NCBI GenBank assembly: GCA_036557705.1
Contig: DATBHB010000016.1
Location: forward strand, 124,001 to 188,000
Direction: 5' to 3'
Length of the DNA: 64,000 bases
DNA from: VAZQ01 sp036557705
Lineage (GTDB): Bacteria > Pseudomonadota > Alphaproteobacteria > Rhizobiales > Xanthobacteraceae
The position numbers and the translations under genes are program-made. The notes under the pieces were generated by a model. That model ran no database searches and was not told the origin of the DNA. It worked only from the letters and a program-made list of their open reading frames with translations. Of the stretch, positions 17,385-25,389 are shown in pieces (the first letter of the stretch is position 1; every line of letters begins with the position of its first letter).

Positions 17385-18326
17385 GTGCTCAACGCCTATC
17401 CAAGCAATCGACGCCCCTCGCTCGGCGGCAGCTCATGGATCGACCTCGCCGATCCGACCGACGCGGAGCAGTCCGCGTTCGAGCAAGCCTTCGGACTGCG
17501 GGTGCCGACGCGGGAGGAACTTTCCGAAATCGAAACTACGAGCCGGCTTCGATCCGAGCGGGATGCGCTTTATATGAGCGTACCCCTGATCATCGCGTCA
17601 CAAGAGGGGGCATGGACGATAGCCCCAACCGGTTTCGTGCTTTCGAAAAACATTCTGCTGACGGTGCGGTTCACGCGCGTGGCTGCATTTGACAAGGTCG
17701 CCGCGGAATTAAGCGCCGCCGAAAAGCTCGAACCGGCCGAAGCCTTTACCCAAATCATGGAAGAAATCGTCGACCACATGGCCGATCAGCTCGAAGCGAC
17801 CGCCAACGACCTCGACAGCGCTTCGCAAATCGTCTTTCGCGAGAACGTATCGTCCAGGCCCTCCCGGGAATCCGGCCTGCTGCGCCGGCTGATGATGCGA
17901 ACCGGCCGAACCAGCGAGCGCATGTCCCACCTTCATTACACGCTGGTGTGCCTGGAGCGAATGGCGAAATTCACGACCGATCGTTGCCGAGAATGGATCG
18001 GACCTGAACAAATATCCCGGCTCCAAACCATTGCGTCCGACATCGCATCCCTGGTGCAGTTCGTGGAAGACTTGATCAGTCGTGTCCAGCTGCTCCAGGA
18101 CGCCGTGACTGGAATCATCAGCATCGATCAGAACGATATCGTAAAAGTGCTGACCATCGCTTCCGTCGTGGGAATCCCGCCGATCCTGGTGGTCGGGATT
18201 TATGGAATGAATTTCAAGTATATGCCGGAATTGGATTGGCCATGGGGCTATCCGTTCGCTCTCGTTCTCGTTGCCGTTTCGATCGCGTTACCGCTCATCT
18301 GGTTCAAGTTGAAGGATTGGATGTGA
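17385..18326 (+). CDS. corA: CorA-family divalent cation transporter
   Basis: 313 residues from a GTG start. Large cytosolic N-terminal domain (LNAYPSNRRPS, SSWIDLADPTDAEQSAFEQA, VPTREELSEIETTSRL), a long helical stalk, then two C-terminal membrane helices. The family's invariant pore motif is intact in VVGIYGMNFKYMPELDWPWG. It should carry Mg2+ (possibly Co2+/Ni2+) across the inner membrane as a pentamer. The start was set at 17385 because homologues begin with a Leu-Asn-Ala-Tyr-like stretch; the open frame reaches 17295 (TTG) with an Arg-rich, unlikely N-terminus. It stands alone on the plus strand. Confidence 0.85.
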   Translation: MLNAYPSNRRPSLGGSSWIDLADPTDAEQSAFEQAFGLRVPTREELSEIETTSRLRSERDALYMSVPLIIASQEGAWTIAPTGFVLSKNILLTVRFTRVAAFDKVAAELSAAEKLEPAEAFTQIMEEIVDHMADQLEATANDLDSASQIVFRENVSSRPSRESGLLRRLMMRTGRTSERMSHLHYTLVCLERMAKFTTDRCREWIGPEQISRLQTIASDIASLVQFVEDLISRVQLLQDAVTGIISIDQNDIVKVLTIASVVGIPPILVVGIYGMNFKYMPELDWPWGYPFALVLVAVSIALPLIWFKLKDWM

Positions 18327-18697
18327 TTAAGGGACGCGGCAACAATCGTCTCCGATCAGTATCGAAAAACCATCTTTATGCTCACCCCTCAATCTCAAAG
18401 CACCCATCGGCGGGAGCACGGTGTCGCTTGAATGAACGCGACAGACGACAACCGTTTCCGGAGGGGATACGGGTATTAACCTCCGGGTAGGCGTGTTGCA
18501 CCTAAGTCCAATATACGGCAACGCCGGTCAGGGTATGATTTGGCCGAAACTGGCATGAGAAGTGGCCCGGGCGAGCGTGCGCGCTTGCGCCGGGCGTGAT
18601 GGCGTGCCTTCGGCGCGCGCGGTGATGCGGTTGGCGCGTCAACCGACTTGGCGACCGCAACGTACGCGCATTTGGACGGCCGTGAGGAGCCTGGAAC
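18327..18697. other. Intergenic region without a supported gene
   Basis: About 370 bp between corA and the YpfJ-like gene. Several GC-rich partial hairpins occur around 18565-18625 without T runs. No open frame here has a plausible start and recognisable content. Confidence 0.4.
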
Positions 18698-19624
18698 ATG
18701 CGTCTCGATGAAATGCCGCGCAGCGACAACGTTGAAGACCGCCGCGGTTCCGATATGGGCGGCGGCTTTCGTGTTCCGGGCGGGCGCGGCGGCCTCGGTA
18801 TCGGCACGATCCTCGTACTCGGCCTTGTCGGCTATTGGCTGGGCATCGACCCCAGGTTGCTGATTGGGGGCGCTGAGATTTTGTCGGGTGGCGACAGTTC
18901 GCAACAGGACTCATATCCGGGCCCGGCCAACGGCGCGGGCGAGGCCCGAACGGGAGCGCCCTCGGACCAGATGGGACAATTCGTATCCGCCGTGCTTGGG
19001 GGCACTGAAACACAGTGGCAGAAGATTTTCGCTCAATACGGAAAAACTTATCAAACGCCCACGCTCGTCATGTTCTCGGGCGCCACACGTTCGGGCTGCG
19101 GGTTTGCGCAGTCGGCAATGGGGCCTTTCTATTGCCCGAACGATCGCAAGGTCTATCTCGATACCTCCTTCTTTCAGGAGCTTGAGCAACGCTTTCGCGG
19201 CTGCGACGTGGGCAGCAAGGCCTGTCAATTCTCGCAGGCCTATGTGATCGCCCATGAGGTCGGCCATCACGTTCAGAACCTGCTTGGCATCCTGCCCAAA
19301 GCTCAGCAAATGCAGCAGAGCATGGACAAGGTGGACGCCAACAAAGTTCAGGTGCGTGTGGAATTGCAGGCCGATTGCCTGGCCGGAGTGTGGGCGTTCC
19401 ACTCGGAGGAAGACTGGAAGTTCATTGAACCCGGCGATGTGGAGGCGGCGATGCAGACCTCGGCGGCCATCGGCGACGATCGGCTGCAGAAGCAGGCGCA
19501 AGGTTACGTGGTGCCCGACGCCTTCACGCATGGCTCCTCGGCGCAACGCACCCGCTGGTTCACGACCGGGCTGAAGTCGGGAAAAATCGAGAGCTGCGAT
19601 ACGTTCAACGCGCAACAGCTCTGA
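18698..19624 (+). CDS. ypfJ: YpfJ-family neutral zinc metallopeptidase
   Basis: 308 residues. A Gly/Arg-rich N-terminus (GGGFRVPGGRGGLGIGT) precedes one membrane helix at about 30-46 (TILVLGLVGYWLGIDP). The peptidase domain contains SGCGFAQSAMGPFYCPNDRK, YLDTSFF and the zinc-binding motif AYVIAHEVGHHVQNLLG, with the third-ligand region VELQADCLAGVW. Length and motifs agree with the YpfJ/KPN_02809 family, inner-membrane-anchored with the catalytic domain probably in the periplasm; substrates are unknown. First in a row of small envelope or stress-type genes (19675-20994). Confidence 0.88.
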   Translation: MRLDEMPRSDNVEDRRGSDMGGGFRVPGGRGGLGIGTILVLGLVGYWLGIDPRLLIGGAEILSGGDSSQQDSYPGPANGAGEARTGAPSDQMGQFVSAVLGGTETQWQKIFAQYGKTYQTPTLVMFSGATRSGCGFAQSAMGPFYCPNDRKVYLDTSFFQELEQRFRGCDVGSKACQFSQAYVIAHEVGHHVQNLLGILPKAQQMQQSMDKVDANKVQVRVELQADCLAGVWAFHSEEDWKFIEPGDVEAAMQTSAAIGDDRLQKQAQGYVVPDAFTHGSSAQRTRWFTTGLKSGKIESCDTFNAQQL

Positions 19625-19674
19625 ACGCAGGCAGAAAGTCAGACCGGACACCAAGCATGTGATGGGAGAGTACC

Positions 19675-19983
19675 GTGTGGAATATCATCTGGATCATCTT
19701 GATCGGGTTTATCGCGGGCTTGATTGCCCGCTGGCTATCGCCGGGGCCGCACAATCCCACGGGGTTCATCCTGACGACGGTACTCGGAATCATCGGGTCC
19801 TTCGTGGCGACGTTTATTGGCCAAACCATCGGCTGGTATCGGCTCGACCAGGGGGCGGGCCTTATCGCCGCGACGGTGGGCGCGGTGCTTGTGTTGTTCA
19901 TATGGAATAGGCTGGTGGCGCACCGCGTCATTACCGATCCGGGAGCGAGCGGTCCGGGCGCGTCAACGACGCGCGGCTTGTGA
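19675..19983 (+). CDS. GlsB/YeaQ/YmgE-family membrane stress protein
   Basis: 102 residues from a GTG start with GGGAG about 6 bases upstream. Begins WNIIWIILIGFIAGLIARWL, then SPGPHNPTGFILTTVLGIIG, the Gly-rich signature of this transglycosylase-associated family, and a third helix (LIAATVGAVLVLFIWNRLVA). Three predicted membrane helices; the tail after about residue 85 is longer than in most members. Function is not known in detail; relatives are induced by acid or general stress. The gene ends 54 bp before the YidB-like gene. Confidence 0.85.
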   Translation: MWNIIWIILIGFIAGLIARWLSPGPHNPTGFILTTVLGIIGSFVATFIGQTIGWYRLDQGAGLIAATVGAVLVLFIWNRLVAHRVITDPGASGPGASTTRGL

Positions 19984-20036
19984 CAGCCGGCCACGCCAAG
20001 GCGGGTAAAACAAATCAAAGCTCGAAGGAGGCAGGC

Positions 20037-20720
20037 ATGGGACTGATGGATATTCTAAACGGGATGCAGAATGGCCCTCGCGGTCAAAAGCAACCGGGCA
20101 GCGCCGGCGGCAGCGGCGGGATGTCGCCGATGACAATGGCTCTCCTGGGTCTTCTCGCCTACAAAGCGCTCAAGAGCTTCGGTGGCGGCGCTCAGCCTGC
20201 CAGCCCCGGTGCCGGAGGCCGGCCCGCATCATTGCCCGGCCGGGGCACCCCGGCGTCGCCACCCGGCGGTGGTACTATGACGGCCGGTAATCCCGGAGGC
20301 GGGCTCGGCGACATTCTTGGCGGTCTTCTTGGCGGGAAGCCCGGCGCACCGCCCGCGGCCGGAAGACCTGGCGCAAGTCTTAACGACCTGCTCCCAGGTG
20401 GTCTCGGGGGTCTCCTCGGCGGTGCTGCGGCTGGAAGCGTGCTCAGCGGCGGCCTCGACAAGCTAATCAAAGATTTGCAGGACAGCGGCCACGGGAGAGT
20501 CGCCCAATCATGGGTCGGCACGGGTCCAAATCAGGACATCGCACCCCACGACCTTGCGAGCGCGCTGGGAGCCGATACTATCGATGCGCTCTCGAACCAG
20601 ACCGGCCTCGGGCGCGAGGACCTGCTCGCCGGACTCAGTCAAAATCTGCCGGAACTGATCGATCAACTCACGCCGGACGGACGGCTGCCAAGCGCCGAGG
20701 AAGCATCGCAAATGGTGTGA
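20037..20720 (+). CDS. YidB-family (DUF937) protein
   Basis: 227 residues. Starts MGLMDILNGMQNGPRGQKQP, continues with a Met/Ala-rich helix (MTMALLGLLAYKALKSFGG) and a long Gly/Pro/Ala-rich low-complexity region (about 55-150). The conserved YidB domain ends the protein: VAQSWVGTGPNQDIAPHDLA, TIDALSNQTGLGREDLLAGL, NLPELIDQLTPDGRLPSAEE. A strong site (GAAGGAGG) just before the ATG at 20037 fixes the start; the open frame to 19980 only adds unrelated residues. No function is established for the family. It lies with the YpfJ, GlsB and PsiF-like genes on the plus strand. Confidence 0.85.
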   Translation: MGLMDILNGMQNGPRGQKQPGSAGGSGGMSPMTMALLGLLAYKALKSFGGGAQPASPGAGGRPASLPGRGTPASPPGGGTMTAGNPGGGLGDILGGLLGGKPGAPPAAGRPGASLNDLLPGGLGGLLGGAAAGSVLSGGLDKLIKDLQDSGHGRVAQSWVGTGPNQDIAPHDLASALGADTIDALSNQTGLGREDLLAGLSQNLPELIDQLTPDGRLPSAEEASQMV

Positions 20721-20748
20721 CTAGAGCTAACCCTGAAGGGAGGTTACC

Positions 20749-20994
20749 ATGAAGCGCGTGTTCGTTGCTCTGTTGCTGTCGTCGTTTGCGTTTGGGTCGG
20801 CAATGGCCCAGGAAACGTGTGATGCCAAGGCCGTCGGCAAGGACGGGAAACCGCTTGCCGGCGCTGCAAAGTCGAGTTTTGTAAAGAAATGCAAGCAGGA
20901 CACGTGCGCGGCCAAAGCGGTCGGCAGCGACGGCAAGAAACTGGCCGGTGCCGCAAAGGCAAGTTTCATGAAAAAGTGTGAAGCGGAGACATAG
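20749..20994 (+). CDS. Exported protein with two tandem PsiF-like repeats
   Basis: 81 residues. A signal peptide (MKRVFVALLLSSFAFGSAMA) is followed by two near-identical units of about 29 residues: CDAKAVGKDGKPLAGAAKSS then FVKKC, and CAAKAVGSDGKKLAGAAKAS then FMKKC. The C-x-A-K-A-x-G spacing and final F-x-K-K-C match the short PsiF repeat of phosphate-starvation-induced proteins. The Lys-rich, four-Cys mature part (about 60 residues) is periplasmic and may form two disulfides. AGGGAGG precedes the ATG by 5 bases. Which condition induces it cannot be read from the sequence. Confidence 0.75.
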   Translation: MKRVFVALLLSSFAFGSAMAQETCDAKAVGKDGKPLAGAAKSSFVKKCKQDTCAAKAVGSDGKKLAGAAKASFMKKCEAET

Positions 20995-21154
20995 ATCGGA
21001 CGGTGGGCCTTCGACGGTCGGTACGCGCGGCGCGCACCGCACACTTCGCGAGGGCCCTGCATTGGGCAGCCGAACGCGGCCCCGATTTGATTACCCGATG
21101 CTACGTGATCCGCCCCGAGGCCGCTTGGTCTCGGATGTCACATCTACATCGCGC

Positions 21155-22636
21155 TTACACCCCTTGGGGGTGGGATCGTTGGAGCAAGCTGCCTACGGTG
21201 GTTGCCGCCTCATCTATCAGAGACTGCTGGTAGCGATAGAACATTTCAGCGCCCATGGGAGTGAAGAATGAACTCGTGTGACGCTGGCAACGGCCGCGCA
21301 ATTCCATCAATCGGTCCATGATGAGTTGAGCCGCGGCACGCCTCTCTGCCGTTGCCATCACGCGCTCGGCCGGAACTTCCCGCATCTGCGCGTGAGTAAG
21401 CCCAGGTTGTACGAGATCCTTGAGAGCGGTCTCAAGCTTCTCGCGCGCCGCATCGATCCGCCACAGCCGAAATCGATGGTAGGTATTGCACGCATTGAAA
21501 AGAATGGTGACTGCCATAAACAGGTAGACCCAGTAGGCCGGCGACAGAATGTTCACCAGCCACGGGAAGTATCGATCGGCGAGCTCCGGTTCACCGGAGA
21601 GAAAGAATTTCTGCGCCTCCGGTGCGAGCGGCAAGTTCGTAGCAGGACTCGTCGAGTTTGGGGGATTGCCGCGGACGAACCCCGGGAGTTCCTCCCCCAC
21701 CAACATGAGGAGTGCGACCCGGTCGGCTCGCTTGGCGCAGGGGCCGGCGACAAGCAAGGTTCCGAGATGCGCAACTTGTTTGTCCACCGCAGGAATCGGT
21801 TTCACCAGGTCGTAGCGGCCGGCCGGTATCACGCCCAGACTGAGCCACGGATAGCGTCCAACCAACCCATCGAGATCGCGCGGTGACACGATATCCAAGC
21901 CGTTCTGGCTGATGATCGCGTGCAGGAATTCAGCGTTTTCCTGCGTCACCATGGCGGCAAGATCGAGCTTGCCCGCGGCCACCAGTTTAGCCTGTTCCAG
22001 CAAATCATGGTTCGACAGATGGACATCCAACGCACGCAAATCCCGATCCTCGAAGAGTTGATGCATAAGGTATGTGGTGCCCGAGCCCTCCGGGCCTATC
22101 CCGATGGACGCTCCGTGCAAATCGGCAAAGGTTGGAAAGGCGTGGTCCCGCCTGCCGAGGAGCAACAGGGACTCTGGTTCGGGAAGCCGGCCAAGGAGTT
22201 CAAGTCCAGCATCGCGTGACACCGGAGTGCCGTCTTGGATGAGGGCAAATTTCTCTGCGCAGCTGCCGGTGAGCCGATTGACATTCTCGATTGATCCCGC
22301 CGTCGGGACGACGGTGAGGTTGCCGTGTTTGCGCTTGGCCCGGTCGGCGAGGCGCGTGGCAAGGGCGTGATAGTAGGCTCCTGCGGATCCGGTCAGGATC
22401 GACGCGCGGAGATAGCCATAATCGCGAGCTATGCCGAATGCAGCGACGACCGCGGCGACAAGTGCGGCTACGATCAAGAGAAGCAAAACCCGGATCAGCC
22501 CCTTGCCCCACCAGGCGATAAGCAGGCCCCTCGTCAGGCCCGCCGGATCCATCGCCGAGGTGATTGCCTTTCTCTCGCTCGCCGAAGTTTCGGGAGGGAG
22601 GCGGGAATCGGAATCGTGTGATCTGCTCAATGGCAT
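21155..22636 (-). CDS. TAXI-family TRAP transporter receptor, membrane-anchored at both ends
   Basis: 493 residues. After a polar lead there is a helix at about 42-68 (GLIRVLLLLIVAALVAAVVA). The ligand-binding domain (about 75-350) has TAXI landmarks: LTGSAGAYYHALATRLADRA, NLTVVPTAGSIENVNRLTGS and HGASIGIGPEGSGTTYLMHQ. A second helix (WVYLFMAVTILFNACNTYHR, about 370-390) and a cytosolic, partly coiled C-terminus follow. Ordinary TAXI receptors are free periplasmic proteins; an anchored one with a cytosolic tail, and with no TRAP permease genes nearby, looks more like a sensor or scaffold. No other gene in this stretch is on the same strand except the LysR gene upstream. Confidence 0.82.
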   Translation of the reverse strand: MPLSRSHDSDSRLPPETSASERKAITSAMDPAGLTRGLLIAWWGKGLIRVLLLLIVAALVAAVVAAFGIARDYGYLRASILTGSAGAYYHALATRLADRAKRKHGNLTVVPTAGSIENVNRLTGSCAEKFALIQDGTPVSRDAGLELLGRLPEPESLLLLGRRDHAFPTFADLHGASIGIGPEGSGTTYLMHQLFEDRDLRALDVHLSNHDLLEQAKLVAAGKLDLAAMVTQENAEFLHAIISQNGLDIVSPRDLDGLVGRYPWLSLGVIPAGRYDLVKPIPAVDKQVAHLGTLLVAGPCAKRADRVALLMLVGEELPGFVRGNPPNSTSPATNLPLAPEAQKFFLSGEPELADRYFPWLVNILSPAYWVYLFMAVTILFNACNTYHRFRLWRIDAAREKLETALKDLVQPGLTHAQMREVPAERVMATAERRAAAQLIMDRLMELRGRCQRHTSSFFTPMGAEMFYRYQQSLIDEAATTVGSLLQRSHPQGV

Positions 22637-22984
22637 CAGCCAAATGGTTGTTCGCCGATGGGACAGTTACAGCCTTCGGCCGGTGATCAGCCCAACGATG
22701 GTCACGCGGGCCCGGTGCCCGACACCGGCTGGATGAGAACTCATGGCCAGTGTCTCCGTTGGTTAGAACCGCATGAAAGTTGCGGTGGGTCAAGCGGCGT
22801 CGGCAGGCGTGAAGCAAACCAGGAGTGCACCCCCTCATTGGCGTAGGGCGATCAAATTGGAAAAATCAATTAAACCAACGTTCGATGCTATTGGACCAAG
22901 GTCCAGATAGACATTTCCTTTGCCTTGGAATATAATCCGTGGCATAAACTCTTGTGGGCCTTGCGCAAAAGGCCGCATCCAGGA
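22637..22984. other. Intergenic region with a 14-bp symmetric site
   Basis: About 350 bp between the TAXI gene start and the LysR gene stop, less GC-rich than its surroundings. It contains the interrupted palindrome TGGACC-AA-GGTCCA at 22892-22905 and AT-rich tracts around 22855-22880. Those tracts could hold the promoter of the TAXI gene. No gene is supported. Confidence 0.4.
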
Positions 22985-23908
22985 TTACCGAGCTCCCGAT
23001 TGCTCCAGTAACTTGGCTTCGATCCGGCGCTGTCGCTCGGCTTCACCCTGCAGCCAAGTGCGGAATGCCTGCAATGCGGGCTCCCCCTGTCGGATTGGAC
23101 GGTAATGCAAGAGCCACACTTCGTTCGTCTGTGCGGTGAGCGGGAAAGGTGCTACGAGTCGCCGTGCCAGCAAAGCGTCGCTTACATACACAAGTTGCGC
23201 AATTGCTACTCCAACCCCATCGAGTACAGCCTGCATTGCCATCGCGTTGCTTTCGAACATAACTTCGCCGGAGTGAGGCACTGGTGTCTCCATGCCTGCT
23301 GCCTTGAACCAGCACAGCCATTCACTCTGCAGATGCGATACCACCAGCAGGGTGGCGTCGTGAATGTCTGTCAGGCGCCGCAGCCTGGTGGCCAATGCAG
23401 GTGTACAAACCGGCACAAGGGTGCTGGGGAACAGCGTTTCAGCAATGTATCCGGGCCAAGCCCCGCTCGCTCTTCGGATCGTGCAAGTCCAATCATCGCG
23501 CACGGGGCGCGTTGCTCCCCCCGTGGCCATTCGCACTTCGACATTTGAATGAGCTTTGTGGAAACCGGGCAGCCGGGGAATGAGCCAGTTCACCGCCAGT
23601 GTTGGACCGACGCCCACCGTTAACACCGGCCCCGCCCGCATTGCGGCGACCTGCTCGGCGAGCCGCGCGATCGAATCGAAGGCATCGGTCAGGCCCGAAA
23701 GAAATGCCTGGCCCTGCACCGTGAGTTCGAGCCGATTGGGCTTACGTCGGAACAGCTCATAGCCGAGGCGCTGCTCCAAGATTCTCACCATGTGGCTCAC
23801 GGCGGTCTGCGTGACATTGAGTTCCTGGGCGGCCGCCTTGAAGCTACCGAGCCGTCCGGCCGCTTCGAACGCACGCAATCCATTCAATGAGGGCAGTTGC
23901 CGGGGCAT
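22985..23908 (-). CDS. LysR-family transcriptional regulator (GcvA-like)
   Basis: 307 residues. The winged helix-turn-helix at residues 1-65 (LPSLNGLRAFEAAGRLGSFK, AAQELNVTQTAVSHMVRILE, LGYELFRRKPNRLELTVQG) is of the GcvA subtype. An effector-binding domain follows (about 92-295). It is transcribed divergently from the RND efflux genes starting at 24017, with 108 bp between, so it probably controls them and itself. The region over its start carries two inverted repeats (23907-23945). The inducer is unknown. Confidence 0.9.
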   Translation of the reverse strand: MPRQLPSLNGLRAFEAAGRLGSFKAAAQELNVTQTAVSHMVRILEQRLGYELFRRKPNRLELTVQGQAFLSGLTDAFDSIARLAEQVAAMRAGPVLTVGVGPTLAVNWLIPRLPGFHKAHSNVEVRMATGGATRPVRDDWTCTIRRASGAWPGYIAETLFPSTLVPVCTPALATRLRRLTDIHDATLLVVSHLQSEWLCWFKAAGMETPVPHSGEVMFESNAMAMQAVLDGVGVAIAQLVYVSDALLARRLVAPFPLTAQTNEVWLLHYRPIRQGEPALQAFRTWLQGEAERQRRIEAKLLEQSGAR

Positions 23909-23945
23909 TCATTGACCCCAAATTTATGTTGGGCGCAGAATGAAT
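23907..23945. promoter_or_regulatory. Putative LysR operator between regulator and efflux operon
   Basis: ATTCATT at 23907-23913 is mirrored by AATGAAT at 23939-23945. Inside them CCCAA-7-TTGGG (23917-23933) is a second inverted repeat in the size range of a LysR box. The outer repeat covers the LysR start codon. Position in a divergent promoter favours autoregulation plus control of the efflux genes; binding is inferred. Confidence 0.45.
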
Positions 23946-24016
23946 TAATAGCGTTTGCCGCCTAGGTTTCGCAAGGACATATGATCTCTGTCTTACGCCG
24001 CTAGATGGAGAATTGT

Positions 24017-24178
24017 ATGAGCAAGATGGCATTTCGGATTGCTGCCGTTTTGGCCCTGCTTGTCGCCATTGCCGGAGCGGTCCCGCGGGGACCAATGAAC
24101 CATGGATGGGACTGGCCGTGGCATGACTGGTGGCATTCTGGGAGGACGTTGCAGCACGGCTGGCTGCATCTGGACTGA
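24017..24178 (+). CDS. 53-residue exported Trp/His-rich peptide
   Basis: An ATG with GGAG 7 bases upstream opens a 53-codon frame. The first 21 residues form a signal peptide (MSKMAFRIAAVLALLVAIAG). The mature part of about 30 residues holds seven Trp and five His, centred on NHGWDWPWHDWWHSG. The gene is the first on the plus strand after the divergent LysR promoter and ends 18 bp before the preferred start of the adaptor gene, so it should be co-transcribed with the pump. Trp/His-rich composition suggests metal binding or membrane interaction; neither is shown. I do not recognise a family. The signal peptide, ribosome binding site and skewed composition argue for a real gene. Confidence 0.55.
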   Translation: MSKMAFRIAAVLALLVAIAGAVPRGPMNHGWDWPWHDWWHSGRTLQHGWLHLD

Positions 24179-24195
24179 TCGCGCCGGCGGGCCAC

Positions 24196-25389
24196 GTGCA
24201 GTTTGTCAAGAACAGCAACGGCGCTCGGCGGCGACGTTTTCGCTCGCTGATTTTGCTTGCCGTCGGCGTCGGGGCTCTGGCCGGTTCCGGATGGCTCGTC
24301 TGGCATCAATTCGTGACACCCATTGGAAAGCCTCAAGCACGGTCGGTACCTCGCACAAGTGTGCCCGTGACCGTAGCCGTCGCAACCAGACGCGATCTGC
24401 CCGTCTATCTTACCGGGCTTGGCACGGTCGAGGCGTCCTATACCGTTGCGATTCATAGCCAAGTCGACGGAAAGCTCGAGGAGGTGGATTTCGTCGAGGG
24501 GCAGCACGTCAAAAAAGGAGATGTGCTCGCCAAGCTCGATCCCCGCCTGTTCCGAGCCGCCCTCGATGGGGCCAAAGCCAAGCGCGCCGAGGACTCGGCG
24601 ATGCTGATCGCCGCCGAGAAGGATCTCGCGCGTGCCAAAATGCTTGCGGAAAAGCACGCCGCGACGCAGCAGAACCTGGACCAGCAGCAGGCAAGATTCG
24701 ATCAATTGCAGGCTTCGATTGCGGCCGACGATGCCGCGATCGCCACCGCCCAAACTCAGCTCGATTACACCACGATCACCGCGCCGAACGACGGGCGCAT
24801 CGGTATTCGCCAAGTCGATCCCGGAAACCTGATCCACGCTAACGACGCCGCGTCAATCGCGACCTTGGTGACAACTCGCCCATCGGCGGTCGTGTTCACG
24901 CTGCCAGCGCGCGAACTCGACGACGTGCGCCGCGCAATGGACCGCGGTCAGGTCGAAGTGACCGCGTTCGACCAGGACAACCTGCACGCCTTAAGCAAGG
25001 GGACGCTCCTCCTCGTCGATAATCTGGTCAACCAAGCCTCGGGCACGATCCGTCTGAAAGCGATGTTCGCAAACAAGGACGAGCGGCTTTGGCCGGGCGA
25101 CTTTGTCAATGCGCGATTGCTGCTCGAAACCCGCAGCAATGCACTGGTGGTTCCTGCAAGTGCAGTTCAAAGGGGCCCGCAGGGGCTGTTTGCCTGGGTC
25201 ATCAGCGACAAGAACACCGCCAACGTAAACAGGATAGGAGTTGGGCCAACCACCGGCAATCTGACAATCATCACATCGGGACTGGCCGACGGTGACCGCG
25301 TCGTGACTGATGGACAGTACAAGTTGCGACTCAATTCTCCGGTGCTCGCCAACACACCATCCCCGCTCGCTTCAAGGCAAGCCAAGTGA
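24196..25389 (+). CDS. mdtA: RND efflux periplasmic adaptor (MdtA-like)
   Basis: 397 residues from the GTG at 24196. A basic stretch and one signal-anchor helix (SLILLAVGVGALAGSGWLVW) lead to the adaptor: VPVTVAVATRRDLPVYLTGL, the lipoyl halves VAIHSQVDGKLEEVDFVEGQ and TITAPNDGRIGIRQVDPGNL, and a long coiled-coil hairpin between them (about 110-175). Beta-barrel and membrane-proximal domains follow. It would link the inner-membrane pump to an outer-membrane channel, not encoded here. The start is uncertain: a GTG at 24130 would overlap the small peptide gene; neither has a strong ribosome site. Overlaps the pump gene by GTGA. Confidence 0.88.
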   Translation: MQFVKNSNGARRRRFRSLILLAVGVGALAGSGWLVWHQFVTPIGKPQARSVPRTSVPVTVAVATRRDLPVYLTGLGTVEASYTVAIHSQVDGKLEEVDFVEGQHVKKGDVLAKLDPRLFRAALDGAKAKRAEDSAMLIAAEKDLARAKMLAEKHAATQQNLDQQQARFDQLQASIAADDAAIATAQTQLDYTTITAPNDGRIGIRQVDPGNLIHANDAASIATLVTTRPSAVVFTLPARELDDVRRAMDRGQVEVTAFDQDNLHALSKGTLLLVDNLVNQASGTIRLKAMFANKDERLWPGDFVNARLLLETRSNALVVPASAVQRGPQGLFAWVISDKNTANVNRIGVGPTTGNLTIITSGLADGDRVVTDGQYKLRLNSPVLANTPSPLASRQAK

